Source of the DNA: Mucilaginibacter sp. UBA5151
Lineage (GTDB): Bacteria > Bacteroidota > Bacteroidia > Sphingobacteriales > Sphingobacteriaceae
Reading direction: 5' to 3'
DNA length: 64,000 nucleotides
Assembly: GCA_002413785.1 (NCBI GenBank)
Contig: DHXR01000064.1
Location: forward strand, 1 to 64,000
In this document: positions 24,966 through 33,249 of the stretch, piece after piece
How the letters are laid out: each line of letters begins with the position of its first letter
Position numbering within the stretch: the first letter of the stretch is position 1
Made by a program: the position numbers and the translations under genes
Notes under the pieces: model-generated
What the model saw: only the letters and a program-made list of their open reading frames with translations
Database searches by the model: none
What the model was told of the DNA's origin: nothing

Positions 24966-26490
24966 AACTAATCACTTTTCCAATCAACGTTGCCGTTGTA
25001 CTCTTTTCAACGAATACGTTTACATACTGGCCTGGTTTATAATTTTCTCCAACGGGAAAAACTACCATTGCATTCTGGTCGCTGCGGCCGCAATAATCTT
25101 TGTCTGACTTTTTTGAAAAACCTTCTATCAATACTTTTTGGGTACTGCCAACCAGCTTTTGCAACCTTATGAAAGAATGCTCCTGCTGTTTTGCCACTAT
25201 CTCTTTCAAACGCTGACGTTTTACAGCATCCGGAATGTCATCTGCATAACGTTTAGCCGCTAAAGTACCCGGCCTTTCGGAATACATGAACATATACGCG
25301 AAATCATATTGCACGTAATCCATCATACTCAACGTATCCTGGTGCTCTTCTTCAGTCTCCGTACAAAAACCGGTGATCACATCTGTTGAAATAGCGCATT
25401 CAGGAATTATGCGGCGGATGGCATCAATCCTGTTAACGTACCAATCCCGGTCGTATGTACGGTTCATCAGTTCGAGTACCCGGCTATTGCCTGATTGTAC
25501 CGGCAGGTGAATATAATTACAAATATTATCGTACTTTTTAATAGTGTATAACACGTCATCTGTTATATCTTTTGGATGCGAGGTTGAAAAACGCACGCGC
25601 AAATCGGGGTTGATCAAGGCGACCATTTCCAAAAGGTTAGCGAAGTTGACGGCCTGACCTTTTGCCTCACATAAATCCTCTCCTTTTGCCTCACCTAAAT
25701 CCTCTCCAAAGGAGAGGACTTTAACTTCATTCTTTTCAGAACCCTCTCCTTTGGAGAGGGCAGGTTGAGGCGTGCTCCACTTATACGAATCCACATTTTG
25801 CCCGAGCAAGGTAACCTCGCGGTACCCCCGGTTAAACAAATCAGTGCATTCTTTAACTATTGAATGAGGGTCACGGCTGCGTTCACGGCCACGGGTAAAA
25901 GGCACTACGCAAAACGAGCACATGTTATCGCAACCACGCATAATGGAAACAAATGCATTGATGCCGTTACTGTTTAAGCGCACCGGGTTAATATCTGCAT
26001 AAGTTTCCTCGCGCGACAAAAGCACATTCACTGATCTTTGGCCGCCGTCAACCTGTTCTATGAGGTTTGGCAGATCGCGGTAAGCATCGGGGCCAACAAC
26101 AACATCAACCAGTTTTTCTTCCTCTAAAAATTTTGATTTTAAGCGTTCTGCCATGCAACCAAGTACGCCAACCACCAAACCGGGGTTTCTGACCTTGGCT
26201 ATGGTAAACTCCCGTAAACGATTACGCACACGCTGTTCCGCGTTTTCGCGAATTGAGCAGGTGTTTATAAAAATAACATCAGCAATAGTATAGTCAGATG
26301 TAGTTTCAAATCCCTGTTCCAATAAAATGGAAGCAACTATCTCACTGTCAGAGAAATTCATGGCACAGCCATAACTTTCAATATACAGTTTCCGGCCATT
26401 ATTTTTACCAACAATTGGTTCTAAAACCAAAGCCTCTCCCTGCCTGCCTTCATCGTGTACTTTATCCGGAATAAGCAAATCCATCATCAT
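24964..26490 (-). CDS. miaB: tRNA-2-methylthio-N6-dimethylallyladenosine synthase MiaB
   Basis: MiaB adds the methylthio group to i6A37 of tRNAs, using radical SAM chemistry and two iron-sulfur clusters. The N-terminal cluster domain starts at [12 protein letters not shown] (Cys42); the radical SAM cysteines are Cys187, Cys191 and Cys194 in [10 protein letters not shown]; a TRAM domain ends the protein ([17 protein letters not shown]). The 508 residues exceed the usual length because about 40 residues (239-278) are encoded by an inserted palindromic repeat. ATG 26490 is used; a GTG at 26517 falls inside a -7 promoter box. Confidence 0.93.
   Translation of the reverse strand: MMMDLLIPDKVHDEGRQGEALVLEPIVGKNNGRKLYIESYGCAMNFSDSEIVASILLEQGFETTSDYTIADVIFINTCSIRENAEQRVRNRLREFTIAKVRNPGLVVGVLGCMAERLKSKFLEEEKLVDVVVGPDAYRDLPNLIEQVDGGQRSVNVLLSREETYADINPVRLNSNGINAFVSIMRGCDNMCSFCVVPFTRGRERSRDPHSIVKECTDLFNRGYREVTLLGQNVDSYKWSTPQPALSKGEGSEKNEVKVLSFGEDLGEAKGEDLCEAKGQAVNFANLLEMVALINPDLRVRFSTSHPKDITDDVLYTIKKYDNICNYIHLPVQSGNSRVLELMNRTYDRDWYVNRIDAIRRIIPECAISTDVITGFCTETEEEHQDTLSMMDYVQYDFAYMFMYSERPGTLAAKRYADDIPDAVKRQRLKEIVAKQQEHSFIRLQKLVGSTQKVLIEGFSKKSDKDYCGRSDQNAMVVFPVGENYKPGQYVNVFVEKSTTATLIGKVIS
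25657..25775. repeat. GC-rich palindromic repeat inserted in frame in miaB
   Basis: On the + strand, CCTCACCTAAATCCTCTCC, AAAGGAGAGGA, then CCCTCTCCTTTGGAGAGGG and CAGGTTGAGG form a two-hairpin element, preceded by a second tandem copy of a 24-base unit TTTTGCCTCACxTAAATCC... The element keeps the miaB frame open. It resembles the CTCTCCTTTGGAGAGG-type repeats that I recall between genes in Sphingobacteriaceae genomes. Confidence 0.8.
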
Positions 26491-26506
26491 TATAAAAATT
26501 AGTTTA

Positions 26507-26514
26507 CAAAAATA
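26507..26514 (-). promoter_or_regulatory. -7 box of miaB
   Basis: TATTTTTG on the minus strand fits TAnnTTTG, 16 bases before the first of three in-frame ATG codons (26490). A TGACA...TGTCA inverted repeat lies about 20 bases further upstream, where the -33 region would be. Confidence 0.5.
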
Positions 26515-26609
26515 CACAAAATTTAAATATAGTGTGACAGATTGTCAGGAATTTCATTTTGGGTCATTAGGTCATTAGTCATTGGGGTATAAGTTTATAG
26601 CATTTATTT

Positions 26610-26670
26610 AACTTTACAACATTCCAACTTTACAACATTCCAACTTTACAACTTTTGTAACATTCCAACA
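26610..26670. repeat. 16-bp tandem repeat of the TTACAAC family
   Basis: AACTTTACAACATTCC occurs twice in tandem, followed by a third partial copy and a diverged end. A GTCATTAG-word array lies just upstream at about 26563-26586. Both fill the gap between the divergent miaB and AsmA-like genes. Confidence 0.7.
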
Positions 26671-26730
26671 TTTCAAGTAATAACAAAATCTTAGATTTAT
26701 TGTTGTAAATTTAAAATCACGCGGAAAACA

Positions 26731-28605
26731 GTGACGCAAAGAAAAATACCCCATAAAAGAAATATACCCGCCTGGCCCGTTGTTTTATTGTCCATTTTAT
26801 TCGTTACCGGATTAGTTGGGATATCGGGTTATTACATTTATAATACCTATTTAGCCAATAACCGTTGGAAGCCATTATTGCAAAAACAATTAAAAGAGCT
26901 GGTATTAAAAACGAGCGACAGCTTATACCATATCGAATACTCCGATTTTGATCTGAACATGGCATCAGGCAATGCAACGCTTTATAACTTCAAACTTGTG
27001 CCCGATACTGGTATCTATAATAAATTAGTGGCCTTAAAAAAAGCGCCCGATAACCTGTTTATATTAAGTGTAAAAAAAATGTCTATCAAAAACGTTGGCG
27101 CCCGCAAAGCTTACCAGGAAAAGATATTGAATATCAATAATATTTCAATAGAAAATCCAGGCCTTACCATTATAAATAAACGCTATGCTTTTAATGATAC
27201 CGTAAAAGTAGGCGAGCCAAAAACTCCCTACCAGATCATAAAAAAAATATTCAGGCAATTAAGGATCGATTCTGTTTCGCTTAAAGATATCAGCTTAAAT
27301 TATATAAATAAAAATAATGCGGTAACAAAGCAAACCGCATTAAAACACCTGGATATAAATATTTCGGATATTGTTATTGATTCGCTGTCAGTTAATGATC
27401 CGGACCGCTTTTATTATACTAAGGGTATTGATGTGACCGTGCATGATTATCAAATTGCCACGCCAGATAGCTTGTACAGGGCGCGGGTAAAAAAAATTTA
27501 CTTTTCCACTTCACAAAGAAAAATCATCCTTGACAAAGTAACTTTGCTGCCACGGTATAACAGGGTTGATTTTTATAAACAGACCGGTGAAGCCGGGGAT
27601 ATTTACACATTGAAATTTAAACGCGTCGCGATAAATAATATTGACCTGCAAAGATTTTTCCGGGATCAAAAATTGTACGCCGGAACGATGGATATTACCA
27701 GCCCTGATGTTCAGATATATGCCAACAATGCTTTCAAAGGCAAAAAAAACAGTAAAATTGGTAAGGACCCGCAACAGGCATTGCAAAAAGTAGCGTTGGA
27801 TATGCGGCTAAAACGGCTGAATATTAAGAACGCCGATATCAACTATTCAGAAACTGATGCAACCACAGGCGCCACCGGCCAGATATTATTTAAACAGACC
27901 AATGGCTATGTTTTAAATGTGACCAATGACGCGGCAGCAAAAAGAATAAATCCTTACATGACCGCTCATATTAATACCCGTTTTATGGACGCTGCCCCTT
28001 TACAGGTAAACTTCAAATTCAACTTAAGGGCTAAAGACGGGGCCTTTAATTATTCGGGCGAGCTGGGTAAATTTGATGGTACGGTATTAGATAAACTGGT
28101 AAAACCTTTGGCTATGGTCCATGTGGTTTCGGCTGACATTGAAAAGCTTACCTTTAATATAAATGCCAGTAATTACAGCGGGAAAGGCAGCGTTGAATTT
28201 TACTATAAAAATTTAAATATCCACTTGCTTAAAAAGGTTGAAGGCAAAACGGAATTGCAAAAACAAGGCTTAATTTCAATGTTAGCTAATAATTTGATCA
28301 TTGAAAACAATAATCCAAATAAAAAAGGTGTTTTTAGGGCAGGGCCTGTTGATTTAAAGCGCGAACCGGATCTATCGTTTTTTAGCTTTTTATATAAAGG
28401 GCTCCTCGACGGATTAAAGCCAAGTGTGGGATATAATAAAAAAACAGAAACTAAGGTTAATACCACAATAATGAAAGTTAGTACTTTGGTTGATAAGTTT
28501 AATAAATTTAAAGAAGACAGGAAGCAAAAACGTGAAGAACGTAAAAAAGAACACCAGGCTAAAAGGGACTCTATAAAACAAAGTAAAGTAAATAAAGAAA
28601 ATTGA
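26731..28605 (+). CDS. AsmA-like envelope protein, first of a tandem pair
   Basis: A 624-residue protein with one N-terminal membrane anchor (residues about 15-37, PAWPVVLLSILFVTGLVGI) and a long periplasmic region of repeating beta strands such as ISIENPGLTIINK and VSLKDISLNYINKNN. This resembles AsmA/DUF748-type proteins, which form hydrophobic grooves and are linked to lipid transport or outer membrane upkeep. The C-terminal 45 residues are a charged Lys/Arg/Glu tail. The start is GTG at 26731. It shares overall layout with the next gene, to which it is coupled by a TGATG overlap. Similarity to AsmA is by pattern only. Confidence 0.6.
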   Translation: MTQRKIPHKRNIPAWPVVLLSILFVTGLVGISGYYIYNTYLANNRWKPLLQKQLKELVLKTSDSLYHIEYSDFDLNMASGNATLYNFKLVPDTGIYNKLVALKKAPDNLFILSVKKMSIKNVGARKAYQEKILNINNISIENPGLTIINKRYAFNDTVKVGEPKTPYQIIKKIFRQLRIDSVSLKDISLNYINKNNAVTKQTALKHLDINISDIVIDSLSVNDPDRFYYTKGIDVTVHDYQIATPDSLYRARVKKIYFSTSQRKIILDKVTLLPRYNRVDFYKQTGEAGDIYTLKFKRVAINNIDLQRFFRDQKLYAGTMDITSPDVQIYANNAFKGKKNSKIGKDPQQALQKVALDMRLKRLNIKNADINYSETDATTGATGQILFKQTNGYVLNVTNDAAAKRINPYMTAHINTRFMDAAPLQVNFKFNLRAKDGAFNYSGELGKFDGTVLDKLVKPLAMVHVVSADIEKLTFNINASNYSGKGSVEFYYKNLNIHLLKKVEGKTELQKQGLISMLANNLIIENNNPNKKGVFRAGPVDLKREPDLSFFSFLYKGLLDGLKPSVGYNKKTETKVNTTIMKVSTLVDKFNKFKEDRKQKREERKKEHQAKRDSIKQSKVNKEN

Positions 28606-30425
28606 TGGTGTTTAAACTATTAAAGTATAAATGGGAAAAAACAACCATCATCGTCATGGCGATAGTTACGGCCGTTGTTTTGATCCTGGCCTTCCTGGTT
28701 AACCTATATTGGTCGCCCATATTGGCCTTTGAGGTTAAAGAAATTGTTTTTAAGAGCAGCGATAGTTTATATACCGCTGATTTTTCATCTGCCGAATTAC
28801 ATGTGCTGCGGGGTACCATAGTTATTTTTAATATCACTTTAAAGCCCGATACCGCAGTTTATAACAGGCGAAAGAGAGAACACCTGGCGCCTAATAATTT
28901 AGTGGAGCTGCATGTAAAACGTCTTACCCTATCACATATTCACCCTTTCAAATTATACTTCCAAAAAAAGCTTGATATTGGCGAAATCGTTTTAAATGAG
29001 CCTGTGCTCAATATCACTTATCAATTGAATCATACCAGCGATACCTCCTTAAAGCCCGGACGAACGATGTGGCAAAAGATATCCAAAAACCTCAATTCAA
29101 TTCACATCGGAAATATACTGCTGGGCGATGTCAAATTAAGTTATAAAGACTATTCGGGGAATAAATTAGTCCTGTCAGAATTGAAGGAACTGAACCTGAG
29201 CGCCCGTGACCTGCTGATCGACCCTACCACGCAAACCGACAAATCAAGGGTCCTTTTTTGTAAAGAAATCATCGCAGAATTGAATAATTATTCTGGCAAA
29301 ACAGCAAACGGTTTGTATTACTATAAAATCAGTTCACTAAAACTATCCACATTAACATCAAAATTGAATATTGAAGGCCTTACATTAAAACCTGTTGATA
29401 CAGGTTTATTTTTTAATAAAAGCCGGCATGACCGTTTTTCGATGCATATTGATTCGATGCAGGTAAACAATTTCGATTATGTGAATTATCATAAATACCG
29501 GATCTTAAATGCATCAGGTCTTTTAATAAACAACGGTACAATAGAAGTATTCTGTAACCCGAAGCATCTTTACAACGGGGCAGATCAGGTAAGCTCATTT
29601 CCGAATGCAGCCATTTATAAAATAAATGATAATATGAATATCGGCTCCATCATACTGAACCATATCAATGTTGTATATAGTGAATATAATGCAAAATCAA
29701 AACAAACCGGATCGGTTACATTTAATAATACCAAAGGACGGTTTTTAAATGTAACCAACAATAAAACAGCCTTACAAAAAAACAACGCCTGCACGGCAGA
29801 AATTACCAGCTATTTCATGAACAGGGGAAAGCTGAATGTGAAGTTTAATTTTAATTTAACAGATGAAAATAAAGCATTCAGCTACAAGGGCAGATTGGGA
29901 CCGCTGAAGCTGCAATATATTAACCCGGTGGTAATGCCATTAGCAATGGTAAAAATAACCTCCGGAAATATTGATGCATTTGATTTCGATATTTATGCCG
30001 ACCGCACCTCGGCAAGGGGCAATGTATCTGCTTTGTACAATAACCTTAAAATAAGTTTGCTGAAGGTTGATACCGTTTTCGATAACTTAAAACAAAGGCC
30101 CATAGCCACACTATACGCCAACCTGTTTATTGTAAAGCATAATAACCCGGACATACCTGGCGGACTGCCGCGATCAATTTATGTAAATTACTCCCGCACT
30201 CCTGAAACTCCATTTTTTAAGTCGGTATGGCAAACGTTGCTCAGTGGTATAAAGCCCTGTATAGGTTTAGATAAAAAGGCACAGGATGCCGCAATCGCGG
30301 TGCAAAATGAGCTTGCAGCCAATAAACAGAACCGTAAAATAAAAAAAGAACAAAGGCTGCAACGGCGGGCCGAACGGCATAAGAAACGGGAAGAAGAAAA
30401 ATCGGATGCGCCGCCTGTTGAATAA
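28605..30425 (+). CDS. AsmA-like envelope protein, second of a tandem pair
   Basis: A 606-residue paralogue of the preceding protein: an N-terminal anchor (residues about 15-35, TIIVMAIVTAVVLILAFLV), the shared segment KSSDSLYTADFSSAELHVLRG matching KTSDSLYHIEYSDFDLNMASG upstream, many amphipathic beta strands, the late shared block FKSVWQTLLSGIKPCIG, and a Lys/Arg/Glu-rich end. The ATG at 28605 shares its A with the upstream stop (TGATG); a TTG at 28602 is also possible. A gene duplication followed by coupled expression is likely. dcd follows after about 100 bases. Confidence 0.6.
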   Translation: MVFKLLKYKWEKTTIIVMAIVTAVVLILAFLVNLYWSPILAFEVKEIVFKSSDSLYTADFSSAELHVLRGTIVIFNITLKPDTAVYNRRKREHLAPNNLVELHVKRLTLSHIHPFKLYFQKKLDIGEIVLNEPVLNITYQLNHTSDTSLKPGRTMWQKISKNLNSIHIGNILLGDVKLSYKDYSGNKLVLSELKELNLSARDLLIDPTTQTDKSRVLFCKEIIAELNNYSGKTANGLYYYKISSLKLSTLTSKLNIEGLTLKPVDTGLFFNKSRHDRFSMHIDSMQVNNFDYVNYHKYRILNASGLLINNGTIEVFCNPKHLYNGADQVSSFPNAAIYKINDNMNIGSIILNHINVVYSEYNAKSKQTGSVTFNNTKGRFLNVTNNKTALQKNNACTAEITSYFMNRGKLNVKFNFNLTDENKAFSYKGRLGPLKLQYINPVVMPLAMVKITSGNIDAFDFDIYADRTSARGNVSALYNNLKISLLKVDTVFDNLKQRPIATLYANLFIVKHNNPDIPGGLPRSIYVNYSRTPETPFFKSVWQTLLSGIKPCIGLDKKAQDAAIAVQNELAANKQNRKIKKEQRLQRRAERHKKREEEKSDAPPVE

Positions 30426-30529
30426 GTTTAATTAGCTGGCTTTTCCACATTTCCCTAAAACTTTTGTTAAAAATACATGTTGCCCCGTCCTTCAAATAGT
30501 TATAATTTAGCCCCCATCAAACACCGGCC

Positions 30530-31066
30530 ATGATATTATCAGATAAGCGTATTTTAGAGGAAATTGACAACGGCAGCATTATCATAGAGCCTTTCAGGGC
30601 CGATTGCTTAGGCACAAACTCTTATGATGTGCATCTGGGAAAACACCTGGCCACCTACCGCGACAGGGTTTTGGATGCTAAACTCCACAACGAGATCGTT
30701 TCGTTCGAGATACCAAAAGAAGGCTTCGTTTTACAGCCAAATACGCTATACCTGGGCGTTACCATGGAATATACGGAAACACATTTGCATGTACCTTTTC
30801 TGGAAGGAAAATCAAGCACGGGGCGTTTAGGCATTAATATTCATGCCACCGCCGGCAAGGGAGATGTGGGATTCTGTAATACATGGACCCTCGAAATATC
30901 ATGCACCCAACCGGTAAAAGTATATGCTGGAATGCCCATCGGCCAACTGATCTACTTTGTGGTAGAAGGTGAAATAGAAACCTTTTATAATACCAAAGAA
31001 AACGCCAAATATAATACCCCCTCAACCCGGCCTGTTGAAAGTATGATGTGGAAGAATAAGTTTTAA
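30530..31066 (+). CDS. dcd: dCTP deaminase
   Basis: Dcd deaminates dCTP to dUTP, feeding thymidylate synthesis together with the dUTPase encoded at 51100-51534. The family motifs are present: NSYDVHLGKHL near residues 25-35, the FLEGKSSTGRLGI block (catalytic Glu/Ser region) near 90-102, and CNTWTLEISCTQPVKVYAGMPIGQL near 118-142. Length (178) is normal. The frame begins with ATG directly after a TAATTTAGCCCCC sequence that may be a degenerate -7 region. Confidence 0.92.
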   Translation: MILSDKRILEEIDNGSIIIEPFRADCLGTNSYDVHLGKHLATYRDRVLDAKLHNEIVSFEIPKEGFVLQPNTLYLGVTMEYTETHLHVPFLEGKSSTGRLGINIHATAGKGDVGFCNTWTLEISCTQPVKVYAGMPIGQLIYFVVEGEIETFYNTKENAKYNTPSTRPVESMMWKNKF

Positions 31067-31167
31067 GGAAGCCGGGTACTAAAATAAAAATATAAAATTG
31101 TATTAAACCTTTTTCGAAAACGTTAGTTTATTAGTTATTTAGCAATTTAAACTACAATTTAACACTT

Positions 31168-31578
31168 ATGAAAAAAATCTTCACTATTATTAGCTGTGTA
31201 ATGTTACTGGCATTATCATCATGCACCAAACAGTATGTTTCCCCGGCAACTACCAATCAAACAGTTTATGCCGACGTTGTAACAACTGACTGGACCCTTT
31301 ATACTGATAACAACGGCAGTAAGTCGTATCAGGCACCTATAAATGTGCCCATGATCAGTCATAATTTTGCACAAATCGGAGGTATAATTGTCGCTGTTTC
31401 TTATGATGGCGGGAGTACCTATGAGCAATTACCCGAAGTATATGCTAACATTTCTTATAGCTATACTTATAATACCGGAAATGTAACGCTTTATGCTCAA
31501 TCTGCTGACGGTACCACAGCGGTACAGCCAACCCTTCCGATTAAAGTTAAAATTATTCTGGTAGATTCAAACAGTTAG
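31168..31578 (+). CDS. small lipoprotein, function unknown
   Basis: A 136-residue exported lipoprotein: signal peptide with lipobox LSSC at residues 16-19, followed by a compact, probably all-beta domain (DVVTTDWTLYTDNNGSKSY, VSYDGGSTYEQLPEVY). I do not recognise the family. It stands alone between dcd and a terminator, and converges on lipB. Confidence 0.65.
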   Translation: MKKIFTIISCVMLLALSSCTKQYVSPATTNQTVYADVVTTDWTLYTDNNGSKSYQAPINVPMISHNFAQIGGIIVAVSYDGGSTYEQLPEVYANISYSYTYNTGNVTLYAQSADGTTAVQPTLPIKVKIILVDSNS

Positions 31579-31649
31579 GGAATCAGGTTTAATGTAAAGG
31601 CCCTTGAAAAGATTTTAGCCAATTTGGCTTAACAAGTATTAAAAAGGGT

Positions 31650-31695
31650 GAACAGGCAATAATTGTATCAGTGATGCTTATTGCCTGTTTTTTAT
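31650..31695 (+). terminator. terminator between the lipoprotein gene and lipB
   Basis: AACAGGCAATAA (31651-31662) pairs with TTATTGCCTGTT (31678-31689), followed by a T-rich run. It ends the + strand lipoprotein transcript. Confidence 0.88.
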
Positions 31696-31741
31696 TTTAC
31701 CGATAGCCGGTTTAATGCAATTAAAACTATCTGTAATGCTT

Positions 31742-32467
31742 TCATAATATCTCCATGCCAAACAATACGGAAATATGATGTTTTAAGATTTCTTTTACTT
31801 CAATTATATCAACCACCTGCCCTAACTCGCGCTGCATAGAGGTTACATCCTTATCATCGATACCGCAGGGCACTATATTTTTAAAATAATCCAGTTCAGT
31901 ATTAATGTTAAACGCCAGCCCGTGCATGGTTACCCAGCGGCTGCAGCGCACACCCAGCGCGCATATTTTACGGGCGCGGTCATTGTCTGCATCAAACCAA
32001 ACACCGGTATAACCCGGGTACCTGCCGGCTTTTAAACCATAATCAGCGAGGGTAAGTATTACTGCCTCTTCAAGCGTGCGCAGGTACAGATGTATATCTG
32101 TAAAAAAATTATCAAGATCAAGTATCGGGTAGGATACGATCTGCCCCGGCCCATGATAGGTAATATCACCTCCCCGGTTAATAGGATAATAAGTTGCATG
32201 CTTTTCTTTTAATCCCTTTTCATCCAACAATAAATGTTCGGATTTGCCGCTTTTACCTAAGGTATATACATGGGGATGCTCACAAAATATCAGGTAATTA
32301 GGGGTCGGTATATATTCCAGGTATTCATCCCCTTCGGTAACCGCCTGGTGATTTCTTATTTCAATTTTTTTGTTGACTGTATCAGCAAACAAAGCTTCCT
32401 GTTTATTCCAGGCTTCTTTATAGTCTATCAAACCCCAATCCCGAAAAATAACCTCTTTGTTTTTCAT
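31742..32467 (-). CDS. lipB: lipoyl(octanoyl) transferase LipB
   Basis: LipB moves octanoate from acyl carrier protein to lipoyl domains, the first step of lipoate synthesis. It carries the motif GGDITYHGPGQIVSYPILDL, the catalytic lysine in ARKICALGVR, and the catalytic cysteine in NIVPCGIDDKDVTSM. Length (241) fits. It is 4 bases downstream of the phosphopantetheinyl transferase gene; both enzymes act on carrier-protein chemistry, which may explain the pairing. Confidence 0.92.
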   Translation of the reverse strand: MKNKEVIFRDWGLIDYKEAWNKQEALFADTVNKKIEIRNHQAVTEGDEYLEYIPTPNYLIFCEHPHVYTLGKSGKSEHLLLDEKGLKEKHATYYPINRGGDITYHGPGQIVSYPILDLDNFFTDIHLYLRTLEEAVILTLADYGLKAGRYPGYTGVWFDADNDRARKICALGVRCSRWVTMHGLAFNINTELDYFKNIVPCGIDDKDVTSMQRELGQVVDIIEVKEILKHHISVLFGMEIL

Positions 32468-32471
32468 CGTA

Positions 32472-33107
32472 TTATCCCTTTACATAACCAACCATATAAT
32501 CATGGAATTGCAGATACCCCACTTCATAATCCAGGCAAACATCGCCTTTATGCAGGCGGGCATTAACAAAGCCATGCCCCTCAAAATTAAACGGCTCCAA
32601 AAAAATATTGTGTAAAAAAGATATTTCCTTTTGCCCGTAACACTTGTAAACCGCTTCTTTCACACACCAGCAAACATATAATTCCTCTATTTTGTTCGCG
32701 GGGTTAATAAAGGCCAGTTCCTCTTTTCGCATAAACTTATGAGCAATGCGCTCAACCTTTTCTTTTATCTGCTCAATATCAATACCTACCGGCTCCTTGC
32801 TGATCATTACCGCTGCATAATCAAAGGAATGGCTTAATGATATATGGTAGGGAAGATTTACCAGATAGGGTTTGCCATGGTCATCAACTTTGCAATCAAT
32901 ATACTCGTTAGTTCGCAGCATTTTGCGTAACAAAACACGCGTGCCGAGCCAGTGCAGGTTTCGTTTTCCGATCTTAAGTTGCTCGTAATAAGTCTTTTCC
33001 TCTTCGTTTAATTGTAATTGGTTATACAATTCGTCAGCTTCCTCTTCAATTTTCCAAATGGCAAATTCTGTATCGTCGTCAAGCTGTTGTCTGTATGCTA
33101 TGGCCAT
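32472..33107 (-). CDS. 4'-phosphopantetheinyl transferase superfamily protein
   Basis: A 211-residue Sfp-type enzyme that would attach the phosphopantetheine arm of coenzyme A to carrier proteins. The magnesium-binding motif PVGIDIEQI is at about residues 100-108 and the WCVKEAVYKCYGQ motif at about 150-162. The Sfp group often serves secondary metabolism, but in Bacteroidota a member can be the housekeeping activator of fatty acid ACP. It starts an operon with lipB. Confidence 0.88.
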   Translation of the reverse strand: MAIAYRQQLDDDTEFAIWKIEEEADELYNQLQLNEEEKTYYEQLKIGKRNLHWLGTRVLLRKMLRTNEYIDCKVDDHGKPYLVNLPYHISLSHSFDYAAVMISKEPVGIDIEQIKEKVERIAHKFMRKEELAFINPANKIEELYVCWCVKEAVYKCYGQKEISFLHNIFLEPFNFEGHGFVNARLHKGDVCLDYEVGYLQFHDYMVGYVKG

Positions 33108-33182
33108 AAAAGTAAATTTGCAAAAGGTATAACAAACTTATAGCAAATAAACCTAAATTGTATCGCTTTTTAGCAATTATTA

Positions 33183-33240
33183 TAGTCCTTAGTCTGTAGT
33201 CTCAAGTTGTTAGTCCGAAGTCGCCACTGACCACTCACCT
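33183..33240. repeat. AGTC-word low-complexity intergenic repeat
   Basis: Short words TTAGTC, GTAGTC and GAAGTC, then ACTCACC/ACCACTC, repeat between sprA and the phosphopantetheinyl transferase gene. It is related to the words at 18842-18911 but shows no strong pairing of its own. Confidence 0.4.
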
Positions 33241-33249
33241 CTCACTACA

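Noticed and set aside
26491..26517. GTG start for miaB at 26517
   Set aside because: The codon overlaps the TATTTTTG promoter box, so it would not be in the transcript.
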